Assembly: GCF_007744255.1 (NCBI RefSeq)
Contig: NZ_CP036267.1
Location: 5,592,001-5,656,000 of the forward strand
Origin: Thalassoglobus polymorphus
Lineage (GTDB): Bacteria > Planctomycetota > Planctomycetia > Planctomycetales > Planctomycetaceae
Length of the DNA stretch: 64,000 nt
Direction of reading: 5' to 3'
Each line of letters begins with the position of its first letter. Positions within the stretch are counted from its first letter, which is position 1. Of this stretch, positions 16,718-26,528 are shown piece by piece. Both the position numbers and the translations under genes were made by a program. The notes beneath the pieces were generated by a model that searched no databases, was not told the origin of the DNA, and saw only the letters and a list, made by a program, of their open reading frames with translations.

Positions 16718-18853
16718 ATGAATCTCAAAAAAGTACGTAACATCGGTATCTCTGCCCACATCGACTCTGGAAAGACAACGCTCACTGAGCGAATTCTTTA
16801 CTACTCAGGTCGTATCCACAAAATTGAAGAAGTCCGGGGTGGTGGCGATGGCGCGACTATGGACCACATGGATCTTGAAAAAGAGCGGGGAATCACCATC
16901 ACCTCCGCTGCGACTCAAGTTCAGTGGAAAGACCATATCGTCAACGTGATTGATACACCGGGACACGTCGACTTCACTGTGGAAGTGGAACGCTCACTTC
17001 GCGTTCTCGACGGTGCTGTACTCGTACTTTGTTCTGTGGGGGGCGTGCAAAGCCAATCGCTGACTGTTGACCGCCAGATGAAACGCTACAAAGTTCCGCG
17101 AATTGCATTCGTCAACAAGATGGATCGCGTCGGTGCAGACTTCTACAGCGTCGTGAATCAAGTTACCGACAAGCTGAAAGTGACCGCAGTCCCGATTCAA
17201 ATTCCAATCGGAGGAGGCGTCGACTTCGAAGGGATGATTGATCTCGTCGACATGGAAGCGATTACGTTTTCTGGCGACCAGGGTGACGAAATCCACATCA
17301 GCGAAGTTCCCGAAGAATACAAAGAGAAAGCGAATCAGTATCGACACGAGATGCTCGAATCGCTCTCAATGTTTGACGACGAACTGATGGAAGCACTTCT
17401 CGAAGAGAAAGAAGTCTCACCGGACAAAATTCGCAAAGTCATTCGGACTGCAACACTGTCTCAGGACATCACTCCCGTCATGTGCGGAAGTGCGTTCAAG
17501 AACAAAGGTGTTCAGGAACTTCTTGATGCCGTCACCGAGTACCTGCCTTGTCCGACCGATGTGGAAAACACAGCCGTTGACGTTGATGCCACTGAAAAGG
17601 CCATCGCAGCGGGTGAAATTCAAGAGAACGAAGCCAAGCGAATTGTCCTGACCGACTCCGCTGACGACCCTCTTGTTTGCATGGCGTTTAAAACAGTCAT
17701 GGAACAGTTTGGTCAGTTGACGTATGTACGGATTTACCAGGGTAAAGTTGTCAAAGGTGAAAGCTACACCAACGTCCGAACCGGACAAAAAGTACGGTTT
17801 GGCCGACTGGTACGTATGCACTCCAATGACCGTGAAGATATTGATAGTGCCGAAGCAGGTGACATTTTCGCTGTCGTCGGAATTGACTGTGCATCGGGGG
17901 ACACGTTCTGTGGGGACGATGCGAATCTATCTCTGGAGAACATTTACGTTCCAGAGCCCGTGATTCGTCTTTCCATCGAGCCAACGGACCGGACAGGAGC
18001 CGACCGACTCGGAAAAGCTCTCGAGCGATTCCGCCGGGAAGATCCAACGTTCCATGTCAGCACTGATGCAGAAACCAACGAAACGATTATTGCGGGGATG
18101 GGTCAGCTTCACCTTGAAGTTTACATCGAACGCATTAAACGAGAATATCGTTGCGAAGTCACCATTGGTGAGCCCAAAGTCGCGTACAAAGAAATGCCGA
18201 CCAAGGATTACGAGTTCAACTACAAACACAAAAAGCAAACCGGTGGTTCCGGTCAATACGCTCATGTGGTTGGTAAGTTGAAAGCACTTCCAGAGGGCTC
18301 CGAAGAAGAGCACGTCTTCAACAACAACATTAGCCAGGGACGTATTCCAGCTCAGTACATCCCAGCTGCCATCGCCGGTTTCAAACGTGCCCTCGTTAAG
18401 GGACCATTGATTGAAGCCGAAGTGGTTTACGTTGAAGTCGATCTCGACGACGGAAGCTACCACGATGTGGACTCCTCGGAGAAAGCATTCGAAACATGTG
18501 GATGGCAGGCAGTCCGCGATGCCTTGACGAAAGCAAGCGTCGCGTTGCTCGAGCCGATCATGCTGCTCGAAGTGGAAATTCCAGATGAGTATCAAGGTTC
18601 AGTCACAGGCCACGTTTCAAGTAAACGTGGTGTTGTGAACTCCGCCACAACTCGCGAAGGAACCTGTTACATCGTCGCGGAAGTTCCGCTGGCAAACATG
18701 TTCGACTACGCCAACGAATTGCGTTCAATGACGCAAGGAAAAGGCGGCTTCAGCATGGAATTCGCCCGTTACAGCCAAGTCCCACGCAACATCCAAACGG
18801 AAATCGTGGAACGACGTCGTAAAGAAAAAGAAGAACGCCTGGCGAAGAAGTAA
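16718..18853 (+). CDS. fusA: Elongation factor G, spdEFG1 / mitochondrial EFG1-like type
   Basis: GTPase that drives ribosomal translocation. ATG 16718 gives 711 residues beginning [16 protein letters not shown]; an upstream in-frame extension only adds unconserved residues. Motifs: P-loop AHIDSGKTT (13-21), switch I ERGIT (56-60), DTPGH (79-83) and NKMD (about 131-134). A Ser follows the Asp in the P-loop where ordinary EF-G has Ala (DAGKTT). The order [30 protein letters not shown] and [10 protein letters not shown] closely follows human GFM1 as I recall it, placing the protein in the spdEFG1 group shared by spirochaetes, planctomycetes, some deltaproteobacteria and mitochondria. It stands apart from any rpsL/rpsG/tuf cluster, has a long leader and ends at a strong terminator. 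Confidence 0.95.
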   Translation: MNLKKVRNIGISAHIDSGKTTLTERILYYSGRIHKIEEVRGGGDGATMDHMDLEKERGITITSAATQVQWKDHIVNVIDTPGHVDFTVEVERSLRVLDGAVLVLCSVGGVQSQSLTVDRQMKRYKVPRIAFVNKMDRVGADFYSVVNQVTDKLKVTAVPIQIPIGGGVDFEGMIDLVDMEAITFSGDQGDEIHISEVPEEYKEKANQYRHEMLESLSMFDDELMEALLEEKEVSPDKIRKVIRTATLSQDITPVMCGSAFKNKGVQELLDAVTEYLPCPTDVENTAVDVDATEKAIAAGEIQENEAKRIVLTDSADDPLVCMAFKTVMEQFGQLTYVRIYQGKVVKGESYTNVRTGQKVRFGRLVRMHSNDREDIDSAEAGDIFAVVGIDCASGDTFCGDDANLSLENIYVPEPVIRLSIEPTDRTGADRLGKALERFRREDPTFHVSTDAETNETIIAGMGQLHLEVYIERIKREYRCEVTIGEPKVAYKEMPTKDYEFNYKHKKQTGGSGQYAHVVGKLKALPEGSEEEHVFNNNISQGRIPAQYIPAAIAGFKRALVKGPLIEAEVVYVEVDLDDGSYHDVDSSEKAFETCGWQAVRDALTKASVALLEPIMLLEVEIPDEYQGSVTGHVSSKRGVVNSATTREGTCYIVAEVPLANMFDYANELRSMTQGKGGFSMEFARYSQVPRNIQTEIVERRRKEKEERLAKK

Positions 18854-18882
18854 TTCTTTATCAGCTTAGAGATTTTTCGCAA

Positions 18883-18910
18883 GAAGCCCGAGAGCCACCT
18901 CTCGGGCTTC
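18883..18910 (+). terminator. Intrinsic terminator after EF-G
   Basis: A perfect 12-bp stem (GAAGCCCGAGAG and CTCTCGGGCTTC) with a four-base CCAC loop, followed by TTT, 29 bases after the EF-G stop. Confidence 0.88.
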
Positions 18911-19303
18911 TTTGCGTTCACCCCTGAGCAATATTACCACGCCCTGCACGGAGTGGGTGACGGAATTGATCTGCGCCAAAGTTTGAACCAGTCTTACGAG
19001 AGTTCAGGCTAGGCCAGACAATCAGCAGTGTGCTGTTGAAGTGAGAGATGAAGTCGAAGGTGATAGCCGAAAACTGAAGCCGCAAAGGGACGGGCAAAAT
19101 AGCGGAGAGTCGAGGAGGGCGAAACCATCCAAGTGACTACGGCCCATATCGTAGACTATAAGTTTGCTGCACCATGCGAGAGGCGGGCATTTCCTTAAAT
19201 CACACAAAAACAAAATGAACATTTGAACACTGGACTTCTAGTGAGGGTCGAGTGAGAATGAACTTTGCGCACCTAGTGGGTGTCTGTGTATATTGAGAAT
19301 GAA
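18911..19303. other. Intergenic region before the toxin-like islet
   Basis: About 390 bases with no supported gene. The surrounding DNA from here to about 20736 interrupts what is otherwise a housekeeping block (EF-G, dnaG, rpoD). No inverted repeats or transposase remnants were seen at its borders. Confidence 0.4.
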
Positions 19304-19702
19304 ATGCAAGCTATTACACCATATCCATTGGCCTTGGTTGTGGCCGATTATGTTCATCGCGATCCGTCTACAGGAAAGATGACGATAATCGGGACTTTCT
19401 CAATGATTGGGGGAGCAGAGTTCCCACTGGTACATCCTGTCATGGCAGTCTACGCAGCCTTGACTGATGGTCGTGGAAAAATGAAAGTAAAACTTGAATT
19501 GATTGACGTAGACGAGGAAAGAGAGCCGATTTTTTCACAAGAGGTGGAAGCAGACTTTGTTGACCCAAGAATGATTTTAGAGATAAATTTTCACGCAACG
19601 AACTTGCAGTTCGTCCACTCTGGTGAATATCGGCTACAGTTATCCGCCAATGAAGAATTCCTAGTCGAGCGGCGAATCATTGTACTGGAGAATGACAAAT
19701 GA
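19304..19702 (+). CDS. DUF6941-like protein
   Basis: Unknown function. The protein of about 132 residues is a compact beta-rich domain with alternating hydrophobic strands (ALVVADYVHRD, KMTIIGTFS, MAVYAALTDG, MKVKLELIDV). The opening phrases ADYVHRDPSTGKMTIIGTF and FPLVHPVMAVYAALTDG match the DUF6941 family pattern as I remember it. GTG 19280 is the most upstream start; ATG 19304 is chosen because it opens the conserved part. Its stop overlaps the next gene's ATG by four bases (ATGA at 19699), so the two are probably translated together, and the MazF-like gene follows. Confidence 0.6.
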   Translation: MQAITPYPLALVVADYVHRDPSTGKMTIIGTFSMIGGAEFPLVHPVMAVYAALTDGRGKMKVKLELIDVDEEREPIFSQEVEADFVDPRMILEINFHATNLQFVHSGEYRLQLSANEEFLVERRIIVLENDK

Positions 19703-19959
19703 GCCAAACAATTGCATCACCAAGCGTTGTATTGAGGGTAAGTTTGCCATCCCACAATGAAATGCCGAAATCGGTGTCCTTGCTTCCGAACTTCGATTCC
19801 ATAAAAGAACATCTATCCACAAAGCCGCTAAAACGACCTGGAAGAATGACTGTTCAGCGAGTTGTTACGAATGAGGAGTTACTGATTCTTGCTGACGCTT
19901 CACCAGTCCCAAAGGAATGGCTAGATGGAGAAGAGGAGTGCCCGTTTGAGGCGATCTAG
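19699..19959 (+). CDS. Small protein upstream of a MazF-like gene, possible antitoxin
   Basis: An 86-residue protein not matched to a family. It is coupled to the DUF6941-like gene through an ATGA overlap and ends 9 bases before the PemK/MazF-like gene. Size, position and an acidic C-terminal tail (WLDGEEECPFEAI) are as expected for a type II antitoxin, whose tail usually wraps the toxin; the central RPGRMTVQRVV stretch is basic. No DNA-binding fold could be assigned. The antitoxin role is inferred from context only. Confidence 0.5.
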   Translation: MSQTIASPSVVLRVSLPSHNEMPKSVSLLPNFDSIKEHLSTKPLKRPGRMTVQRVVTNEELLILADASPVPKEWLDGEEECPFEAI

Positions 19960-19968
19960 GGGTGCAAT

Positions 19969-20310
19969 GTGTTGCAACAAGGTAGCATCCTATGGGTTTC
20001 TGTAAGTGATCAGTCAGGACGAAATACTAAGTGTCGTCCTGCAGTTCTTGTAACTCCTACTGACCAAATTGAGAATGCAAAGAGGCTAGTCGTCGTTGCC
20101 GCCACGGGAACTTTCAGCAAACCGCTGCCGCCTAATAGAGTTCCCCTACCTTGGCAGTCTAACCCCCCACACCCAAAGACTGGACTATACAAAGAGTGTG
20201 TAGCAGTCTGCGACTGGGTTCACGCTATTGAGAAAGCTGACATCGTGTCAATTGGAGGGGTTTGCCCACAAAGTGTTCTTGATGCGATATTGGCTAACTT
20301 GCAAATCTGA
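19969..20310 (+). CDS. PemK/MazF-like protein, candidate type II toxin
   Basis: A 113-residue protein with the opening pattern of the MazF/PemK/CcdB fold: QGSILWVSVSDQSGRNTKCRPAVLVTP corresponds to the strand-loop-strand in which family members carry GDI(V/I)WV and RPA(L/V)V(L/I). The strand LVVVAATGTF and the later GLYKECVAVCDW also fit. MazF toxins are mRNA-cleaving ribonucleases; whether this copy is active cannot be told, and the S1 loop differs from classical MazF. The start is GTG 19969 or TTG 19972, both non-ATG. It sits directly after a small acidic-tailed protein, the usual antitoxin position. Confidence 0.68.
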   Translation: MLQQGSILWVSVSDQSGRNTKCRPAVLVTPTDQIENAKRLVVVAATGTFSKPLPPNRVPLPWQSNPPHPKTGLYKECVAVCDWVHAIEKADIVSIGGVCPQSVLDAILANLQI

Positions 20311-20736
20311 ACATTGCTACCTGGTTCAAACCTTTCTGAGATACTACCAAAGTGCTAGGCAGTGCCCTGATTTCACATTTACTAAGTGTCTAGTTCGTGT
20401 GGGGGGAGGCTTTGTGTTGGGTGCAATTGGAGGATATCGGGAGGTGTGCGGGTTGGGCTGTCGGGTTCGGGGAGGGGGTTCTGGCTGGCTGCGGCGACTC
20501 TGAAGTCTTTCCGGAGTAAAGGGTTGCGGTCTTCTATTCTCGCACGGTCAGGCGAATCAAAATTTGACTCGAGAGAATTGGCGTGTAGAGTTGACTCATG
20601 TGCGCCGTTCTTGTGACTCGACAGAAGTGTGAACGACTGTCTACTTGTCAAACCGGCGTCAAAATGAAACAACTACACGGTTTGAGACGGTTGTAACACT
20701 CAATGCGTCCACATATTTGCAGCCCCTGAGTCGTCG
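20311..20736. other. Intergenic region before dnaG
   Basis: About 425 bases without a credible gene. It includes a G-rich, T-rich tract around 20398-20500 on the plus strand, unlike the rest of the window. Likely contains the dnaG-rpoD promoter. No RNA gene recognised. Confidence 0.4.
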
Positions 20737-22641
20737 GTGCCAAACCTGTCCAACAATCAATCTAGTCTGGATTTCAAAGAAGAGGTCCGCTCTCACACCG
20801 ATATTGTCGGTTTGATCAGCGAATCGGTCGCCTTACAGCCTCGTTCCGGCGGTCGGGAATATGTCGGGTTGTGTCCGTTTCACGATGATCACAACCCATC
20901 AATGCGAGTCTATCCGGAACGGCAAACGTTTCGCTGCTGGTCGTGCAGCACAGGGGGGGATGTCTTCACCTTTGTCACTGAGCGGGAGTCGGTGACGTTT
21001 CCGGAAGCGGTTGAAATTCTGGCTCGTCGGGCCAATCTCGAAATCCCCAAGTTCGTGAGCGGTCGCTCACCGCAGCAGGAATCGTCTCGCGCCCGTCAGT
21101 TTGAAGTGCTGCAATGGGCAGAGAGCCTGTTTCAACGAACTCTGCTCAATTCTCCTGAGGCTGAGCCTGCACGTAAGTATCTGCATGGTCGCGGGATTGA
21201 TGAAGAGACCATGCGGAAGTTTCGACTCGGTTTCCATCCCTCCGGTTGGGACTGGTTGATTAAGCAGTCACAGGGGAAGTATCCGCTGCAACTTCTGGAA
21301 GATGTTTGTCTGGTCGCGAAGAAAGACAACGGCGGCTATTACGACTTTTTTGGTCACCGGATCATCTTTCCGATCCACAATGAACGGGGACAAGCTGTTT
21401 CATTTAGTGGACGGCTGTTACCGGGCGATGAACGTCCTTCGAAATACAAAAATGGGTCAGCGACTCCTGTCTTCAACAAAAGTCGGTTGCTGTATGCCCT
21501 CGATTTAGCGCGCGACGAAATACGGAATCAGGATCAGGCGATCGTTGTGGAAGGTTACACCGATTGCATCGCCCTGCATCAACACGGGATTCAGAATGCA
21601 GTCGTGACGATGGGGACTGCTCTGACGGATGAGCAGGTAACAGTGTTGAAGCGATTCGCTCGACGAGTGATTTTATGCTTCGACGGAGATGATGCCGGTC
21701 AGGATGCAGCGTCCCGGTCGGTCGAGCGTTTCCTGGCTCAGGATGTGGACCTGCGGATTTTAACACCTCCTGACAAACTTGATCCGGCAGACTTTTTGGA
21801 ATCACATGGTGCTGATGCGTTCCGCGAATTGTCCAAGAACGCTCCGCAGGCGTGGGATTTTCGCTTTCAGATGGCAAAGCGAAAGTATGGAACAGGCACA
21901 ATTGATGGTCGTGAGCGTGTGTTGACGGAAATGCTCAATGTGCTCGCTCAGGTCCCAAAGTTGTCAACTTCGGTAAGAGAATCAATCTTAATTGCAGATC
22001 TTGCACACCGGACATCGGTTCCGGAAGAGACTGTGCGAGGGTTGCTGAATGAGGTCCGATCGAGTGGCCCAAAACGAGTTTACGTGGAAAATCATGCGGC
22101 CACACCAGGTTCATTCACCGAAGAGGTGCAACGAATTATTCATGGCCAACTCTCTTCAAGAGAGCGAGTGGAATGCGACTTGCTACAAATTGTACTGGCG
22201 GTGCCGGAAACGATCCAAATTGTTGAGAATGCAGTTTCCACAACGCCTATGCGGAATCGCATCCTGAAGGGGATTCTGCGCAAATGTACGCAGGATGCGT
22301 GGGCAAACGGCGAGTTCACTCTGTCCGGATTACTCGACCACATGCCCGAGAAAGATTTGAAAAGTTTGGTCGTCTGGTTAGACGAGCAAGCATCCGCGAA
22401 AGGTCTCGCAAACAAGATACGTGAAAGCGACGTTGATGAAGAGGGGTGCCCCCAACTGTTGAGGCAATCAATTGAAGCCCTGCAGAAAGATGAGGCACGT
22501 CACTCCAGCGACAACTTGAGCATTCGGCTTTCACAGTCCACGGACGGGCAAACCCGATCTGATGTCGCAACTGAAGATGAGTTGTTACTTCAGGCTGCTG
22601 AGTTTCACCGAAAACGTGCGACAAAGAAAAGCGGCTTCTAA
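20737..22641 (+). CDS. dnaG: DNA primase
   Basis: Synthesises RNA primers at the replication fork with the DnaB helicase. The 634-residue protein has the CHC2 zinc finger (C46, H49, C67 and C70 in CPFHDDH and CWSC), the catalytic core, then TOPRIM motifs EGYTD (about 272) and DGDDAG (about 314). The start is GTG 20737; no better ATG lies upstream of the conserved segment DIVGLISESV. The C-terminal helicase-interaction domain is present by length but not recognisable in detail. It is followed 33 bases later by rpoD, the classic macromolecular-synthesis arrangement. Confidence 0.96.
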   Translation: MPNLSNNQSSLDFKEEVRSHTDIVGLISESVALQPRSGGREYVGLCPFHDDHNPSMRVYPERQTFRCWSCSTGGDVFTFVTERESVTFPEAVEILARRANLEIPKFVSGRSPQQESSRARQFEVLQWAESLFQRTLLNSPEAEPARKYLHGRGIDEETMRKFRLGFHPSGWDWLIKQSQGKYPLQLLEDVCLVAKKDNGGYYDFFGHRIIFPIHNERGQAVSFSGRLLPGDERPSKYKNGSATPVFNKSRLLYALDLARDEIRNQDQAIVVEGYTDCIALHQHGIQNAVVTMGTALTDEQVTVLKRFARRVILCFDGDDAGQDAASRSVERFLAQDVDLRILTPPDKLDPADFLESHGADAFRELSKNAPQAWDFRFQMAKRKYGTGTIDGRERVLTEMLNVLAQVPKLSTSVRESILIADLAHRTSVPEETVRGLLNEVRSSGPKRVYVENHAATPGSFTEEVQRIIHGQLSSRERVECDLLQIVLAVPETIQIVENAVSTTPMRNRILKGILRKCTQDAWANGEFTLSGLLDHMPEKDLKSLVVWLDEQASAKGLANKIRESDVDEEGCPQLLRQSIEALQKDEARHSSDNLSIRLSQSTDGQTRSDVATEDELLLQAAEFHRKRATKKSGF

Positions 22642-22674
22642 TTTTAGAAACCGCAATGACCATACGGAGAAAAA

Positions 22675-24399
22675 ATGATGTATCGACTGGATGAGAGCCT
22701 TCGCAAACTGACAGAATTGGGCCAACTGCAAGGGTATCTGACCTTTTCACAGGTCAACGAATACCTCCCCAATAATGAAATCAGTCCGGAAAAAATTGAT
22801 GCACTGCTGCTGTCGCTGGAAGACCTCGGCTTGTCGATCGTCGATGAGTCCAAGGTAAAGCCTGCGCCGAAATCGGCCGTCCAGAACGAAGCTTCAAAGG
22901 CACAACAGAAGAAAACGAAGAAAGCTGCGCCTAAAAAGAAAACACCAAAGAAAAAACAGACGATCAACATGAACGGCCTGGTCGAGGAGACCGGCGGAGG
23001 CCGCAGAATCGATGATCCCGTGCGGATGTACCTTTCGCAAATGGGCGAAATTCCGCTACTGACGCGATCGGAAGAGATTGATCTCGCCAAGAAAATCGAA
23101 TTTTCCCGCAAGCGATTTCGCCGTTCGCTGCTGGAATGCCATTACATTACCCAAGAAGCTTACGACGTTCTGCTGAAAGTTCAGGCTGGCGAATTGCCGT
23201 TTGATCGGACAATCAAAATCTCGCTGACTGAACGGACTCAGAAGGACCAGGTTCTCGGGCGATTGCCGCATAACCTGAAAACGATTCAACGGTTGATGAG
23301 TCAGAACAGAGAATTCTTCAAAGAGTTCCAGGACGAAACGAAATCACAAACCGAACGGGACGAAAAATTCAGCCGACTCGACCAGAGCCGACGAAAAATC
23401 GCCACCTTACTGGAAGAGGTCAGCCTGCGGACTCAGCGACTGCAACCGCTCGTCAAAAGGCTGGAGCAAATTGCCGTTCGCATGACGAAGTTGCAGGCAG
23501 ACGTCAGCGAACTTTCTGGAGATCGCCTCCGGAAAGAGCAACGCGCCAACTCCTTGCAGGAACTCAATGACCTGATGCAACTCACTCTGGAGACACCAGA
23601 ATCATTAACTGAGCGAGTCAACGAAATCAAAGCTCGCTTCGCTGACTACGATCAGGCCATGCGGGACTTGTCGGCTGGGAACCTGCGGTTGGTCGTTTCA
23701 ATCGCCAAAAGGTATCGCAATCGCGGCATGAGTTTCCTCGACTTAATCCAAGAGGGAAACACCGGGCTGATGCGGGCCGTCGACAAGTACGAGTATCGCC
23801 GAGGCTACAAATTCTCGACTTACGCCACATGGTGGATTCGTCAGGCCATTACTCGGGCAATTTCGGATCAGGCACGGACGATTCGCATCCCTGTCCACAT
23901 GATCGAAACAATGTCTCGGTTGCGTCGCATCAGTAAGCAACTCGTTCAGGAACTGGGACGGGAACCAACCGTTGAAGAACTCGCTCAAGCTTCCGATGTC
24001 AGCCCTGAAGAAGCGAAACGAGTCCTGCTCATGGCTCGCACGCCCATGAGCCTCGACAAGCCGGTCGGTGAGACGGAAGATGCGTTTTTGAGCGACTACA
24101 TCGAAGCTCCGAACAATCATAGTCCGGTCACTGTTGCGGCTCAGGAAATGTTGAAGGACCAGATTACTCAGGTTTTGAAAACATTAACCTACCGCGAACG
24201 AGAGATCATCAAGCTCCGCTACGGTCTGGGTGATGGGTACACCTACACCCTTGAGGAAGTTGGACGTATTTTCAAAGTGACACGCGAGCGAGTTCGACAA
24301 ATCGAAGCGAAAGCGGTTCGAAAACTTCAACATCCCGCCCGCTCGAAGCAATTGCAGGGTTTTCTGGAACGACTCGCTATGGCCAACGGTGGCAATTGA
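22675..24399 (+). CDS. rpoD: Primary RNA polymerase sigma factor (sigma-70)
   Basis: Directs RNA polymerase to housekeeping promoters. The 574-residue protein has a region 1.1-like domain (1-65), a Lys/Pro/Ala-rich linker (about 65-100), region 1.2 ([17 protein letters not shown]), a long non-conserved region, region 2 ([19 protein letters not shown] through [10 protein letters not shown]), region 3, and region 4 with the helix-turn-helix [23 protein letters not shown] 22675 is preceded by the purine-rich ACGGAGAAAAA, a good ribosome site. It is downstream of dnaG, probably in one transcript, and is followed by a terminator at 24609-24646. The very basic linker after region 1.1 is unusual in composition. 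Confidence 0.97.
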   Translation: MMYRLDESLRKLTELGQLQGYLTFSQVNEYLPNNEISPEKIDALLLSLEDLGLSIVDESKVKPAPKSAVQNEASKAQQKKTKKAAPKKKTPKKKQTINMNGLVEETGGGRRIDDPVRMYLSQMGEIPLLTRSEEIDLAKKIEFSRKRFRRSLLECHYITQEAYDVLLKVQAGELPFDRTIKISLTERTQKDQVLGRLPHNLKTIQRLMSQNREFFKEFQDETKSQTERDEKFSRLDQSRRKIATLLEEVSLRTQRLQPLVKRLEQIAVRMTKLQADVSELSGDRLRKEQRANSLQELNDLMQLTLETPESLTERVNEIKARFADYDQAMRDLSAGNLRLVVSIAKRYRNRGMSFLDLIQEGNTGLMRAVDKYEYRRGYKFSTYATWWIRQAITRAISDQARTIRIPVHMIETMSRLRRISKQLVQELGREPTVEELAQASDVSPEEAKRVLLMARTPMSLDKPVGETEDAFLSDYIEAPNNHSPVTVAAQEMLKDQITQVLKTLTYREREIIKLRYGLGDGYTYTLEEVGRIFKVTRERVRQIEAKAVRKLQHPARSKQLQGFLERLAMANGGN

Positions 24400-24608
24400 T
24401 GCGGTCTATTCAGACTGAAACCAAAGCGGAGATCAATTAAAGTCGCTGGTCAAGGGGCAGGGCATTTCATCCAATGCTTGTCGTGTCCGTATCGGTCAAC
24501 AATTGAACTTGAGCTAGAGAATGAGAGCCACCATTAAATTATCTGGCCTCTTGAACCTCTTGCATCTCGAAGTTTTGTATTGCGGCTTCAAACAGAAGAG
24601 ATCCTTCA

Positions 24609-24646
24609 AGGCCTGTTTCGAATGCTCAACTTTCGGAACAGGTCTT
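24609..24646 (+). terminator. Intrinsic terminator after rpoD
   Basis: Imperfect stem AGGCCTGTTTCGAA against TTTCGGAACAGGTCTT with an 8-base loop, followed by TTTTCG. It lies about 210 bases after the rpoD stop; the bases between (24400-24608) hold nothing else that I recognise. Confidence 0.7.
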
Positions 24647-24701
24647 TTCGCTTTGTGATCTTTATTAAGGTTTCATAAAATCACTAACGGAAACACCTTC
24701 G

Positions 24702-24810
24702 CTAGAGCAGTTTACTCTAGCGTGTGCCCGTGAAGATCGGTGTCGACACTTCAGAGTTTTCTCGCCACGAGGCAGAACCTGAACACCAATTCGAAAGATA
24801 CAATAGAGCA
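24702..24810 (+). repeat. Dispersed repeat, copy 2 (plus orientation)
   Basis: Begins CTAGAGCAGTTTACTCTAG, then GTGTGCCCGTGAAGAT, CTCGCCACGAGGCAGAACCT and CCAATTCGAAAGAT, and ends AATAGAGCA. Same ordered blocks as copy 1. The GTG start codon and first 29 codons of the following open frame lie inside it. Confidence 0.85.
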
Positions 24811-25401
24811 AATCTACTACAATTCGTCTTAACAGTTCTCTGTCTCGTGGCATCAGCGTATGGACTCGTGAAAACGTACTTCGCGGACACGAGAAGCATT
24901 GAAAATGCTCTAAACAGTACTGAAGAATCCTGGCGCTCCACTCAACCTATGTTTACATATCAAACTCTTTCACGCCGACTTGACTATTACACACTCGATG
25001 AGCTCCTTCAAATCGGTCTTGAACGAGCTCGTGCTTTGCAGTGTTGCTACGAAGACTGGAAGGGGGCGACTCCTGAAAGTGTCTCTGCGATTGAGTCAAC
25101 ACTTTCGAATTTAGATAAAGCCCTCCGCGGAGTTGATCTCACTTCTGCTTTGACCATCTTGAGTGAAGACGCCTACACAGCTGCTGCCCGAGCTGCCGCC
25201 GTTTACCGACAGACTCGAATCATCGAAGCCAAACATGCTCAGTTTGCCGGTCTCGCAACGCACCTGCTTGCCGATGCGATCGTCGAACGTGCCCGCGATT
25301 CGGACGCTGCTCGTGGCTATGCAATTCAATCAATCGCCGCCACATTCAAAGCAGAAGCTGACGGCATCAGCTTCGAACCCAAAACCGTGATGACACGGTA
25401 G
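24724..25401 (+). CDS. Predicted single-span membrane protein of unknown function, bracketed by two repeats
   Basis: Not recognised. The 225-codon frame starts at a GTG inside repeat copy 2; about 29 residues come from the repeat, then a membrane helix (about 32-52, LLQFVLTVLCLVASAYGLV) and a helical soluble domain rich in Ala, Glu, Arg and Leu, with GLERARALQCCYEDW near residue 100 and ATHLLADAIVERARDS near 190. An in-frame TAG precedes the GTG, so an upstream start is not available. The stop codon TAG at 25399 coincides with the first bases of repeat copy 3. The body reads like real protein, but the true start is doubtful and the original N-terminus may have been replaced by the repeat. Confidence 0.45.
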   Translation: MPVKIGVDTSEFSRHEAEPEHQFERYNRANLLQFVLTVLCLVASAYGLVKTYFADTRSIENALNSTEESWRSTQPMFTYQTLSRRLDYYTLDELLQIGLERARALQCCYEDWKGATPESVSAIESTLSNLDKALRGVDLTSALTILSEDAYTAAARAAAVYRQTRIIEAKHAQFAGLATHLLADAIVERARDSDAARGYAIQSIAATFKAEADGISFEPKTVMTR

Positions 25402-25500
25402 AACTTTTTCACGCATTCTGGGCCTGCGAAGATTACGCTTGCAACTTCGTAGGCTGCTTGCCACGGGGCAGAACCTGCAAACCAATTCGAAAGATGCCCT
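25399..25500 (+). repeat. Dispersed repeat, copy 3 (plus orientation)
   Basis: Starts TAGAACTTTTTCACGC, contains GGGCCTGCGAAGATTACGC, then GCTTGCCACGGGGCAGAACC and TGCAAACCAATTCGAAAGAT. The last 48 bases are nearly identical to the right end of copy 2. It overlaps the stop codon of the preceding frame. Confidence 0.82.
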
Positions 25501-25507
25501 GGTCTTC

Positions 25508-26218
25508 TCAGTGTGGGTGTTTGTTGGGATCATTTTCGAGATGCAACTGATTCCAATGAAAGTGAAGACCCGGCCGTTTGCGAACAAGTTCTGAAAGCCC
25601 CGCTTCGGTACAGGCACTCCCATCAAGATAGAACGACTCTAACTTCTCCATCATGGCGATCGTCTTCAATCCGTCGTCTGTGATCGGAACGTTAATGAGA
25701 TGCAGAAACTTCAAGCCGGGAGACTTCGCAATTTCGGCGAGGCCTGCATCACTGACGTTCGGTGAGTGTAATCGCAGAAGTTCCAGAGTCTCGATGGCTG
25801 CCAGCACGCTGAGTCCAGAATCATCAACACTTGCATTCGGAAGATTCAGAACCGTCACGCTCTTTGCATTATCAGCGATCACTTGTAGCTGCTGATTATC
25901 GACATCTCCGTGCAAAACGAGTTGTCGTAAATTGGGAAGTTCCTGCAGGACTCGCGATAGATCGCTGTTATCGAGCTGACCTTGATCGACTTCCAGGACT
26001 GTCAGTTTCTCGCCGAGTGAAGGAAGTTCCAGAAATTGCTCGCTGCTCACAGCTTCATGTGTGAATCGGAGTTCTGTGCTGACTTCTGACTGAACTGCTT
26101 GCACGAGATCATCCCATGTTGCTACGTCCTCTCTTTGAGAAGCAACCTCCTTCTCCGGGGAGCGACTTTGGCATCCATGCTGTGGAATCACGATGAGCGC
26201 GATGAATAATTTCACCAC
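25508..26218 (-). CDS. Leucine-rich-repeat lipoprotein
   Basis: About 236 residues. The most upstream ATG (26368) would add 50 residues with no signal character; GTG 26218 starts the signal-like VVKLFIALIVIPQHGCQS, whose Cys is a candidate lipid-attachment site although HGC is a weak lipobox. From about residue 75 onward, repeats of roughly 24 residues carry the LRR pattern (LRQLVLHG, VTVLNLPNASVDDSGL, LELLRLHSPNVSDAGL, LKFLHLINVPITDDGL, LESFYLDGSACTEAGL), the ribonuclease-inhibitor-like type common in planctomycetes. Such proteins usually mediate binding; the ligand is unknown. Repeat copy 3 lies just beyond its stop. Confidence 0.78.
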   Translation of the reverse strand: MVKLFIALIVIPQHGCQSRSPEKEVASQREDVATWDDLVQAVQSEVSTELRFTHEAVSSEQFLELPSLGEKLTVLEVDQGQLDNSDLSRVLQELPNLRQLVLHGDVDNQQLQVIADNAKSVTVLNLPNASVDDSGLSVLAAIETLELLRLHSPNVSDAGLAEIAKSPGLKFLHLINVPITDDGLKTIAMMEKLESFYLDGSACTEAGLSELVRKRPGLHFHWNQLHLENDPNKHPH

Positions 26219-26528
26219 AAAAGTTCGCAAGTGCCGGTGCTGAAAATGTCTTATCGTCTGACTGGATTTGTTATTATTCACGAATGAGGTGTCCAAAGTG
26301 TTCGAGCTGTTTACTCTACCGTGAAGAGCAACGTTGGATTTGCACTCGATAGACGATACCGACGCCACCTCCGTAACTCAAATCTCCCCTCAGCAATCTG
26401 TGCGACTTACTTGCCCGCTCCACCAACACAACCAAGGGGCTGAGGCAGAAGTTGCGTCGCGATCACGGAGCGGCGTTCTCAGTTTGCAGCGAAACTTTCA
26501 AAACTGGACAAAGTACATAGAGAACCTG

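Noticed and set aside
17927-18595. 222-codon frame antisense to the EF-G gene
   Set aside because: Shadow of a highly conserved gene in the opposite frame; composition follows the EF-G codons.
26298-26330. Possible fragment of the left end of the repeat (GAGCTGTTTACTCTACCGTG)
   Set aside because: The middle and right blocks do not follow in order; left as a hint only.
26334-26528. N-terminal extension of the GNAT gene
   Set aside because: The 65 extra residues lack GNAT character, and ATG 26529 starts directly before the family's core.
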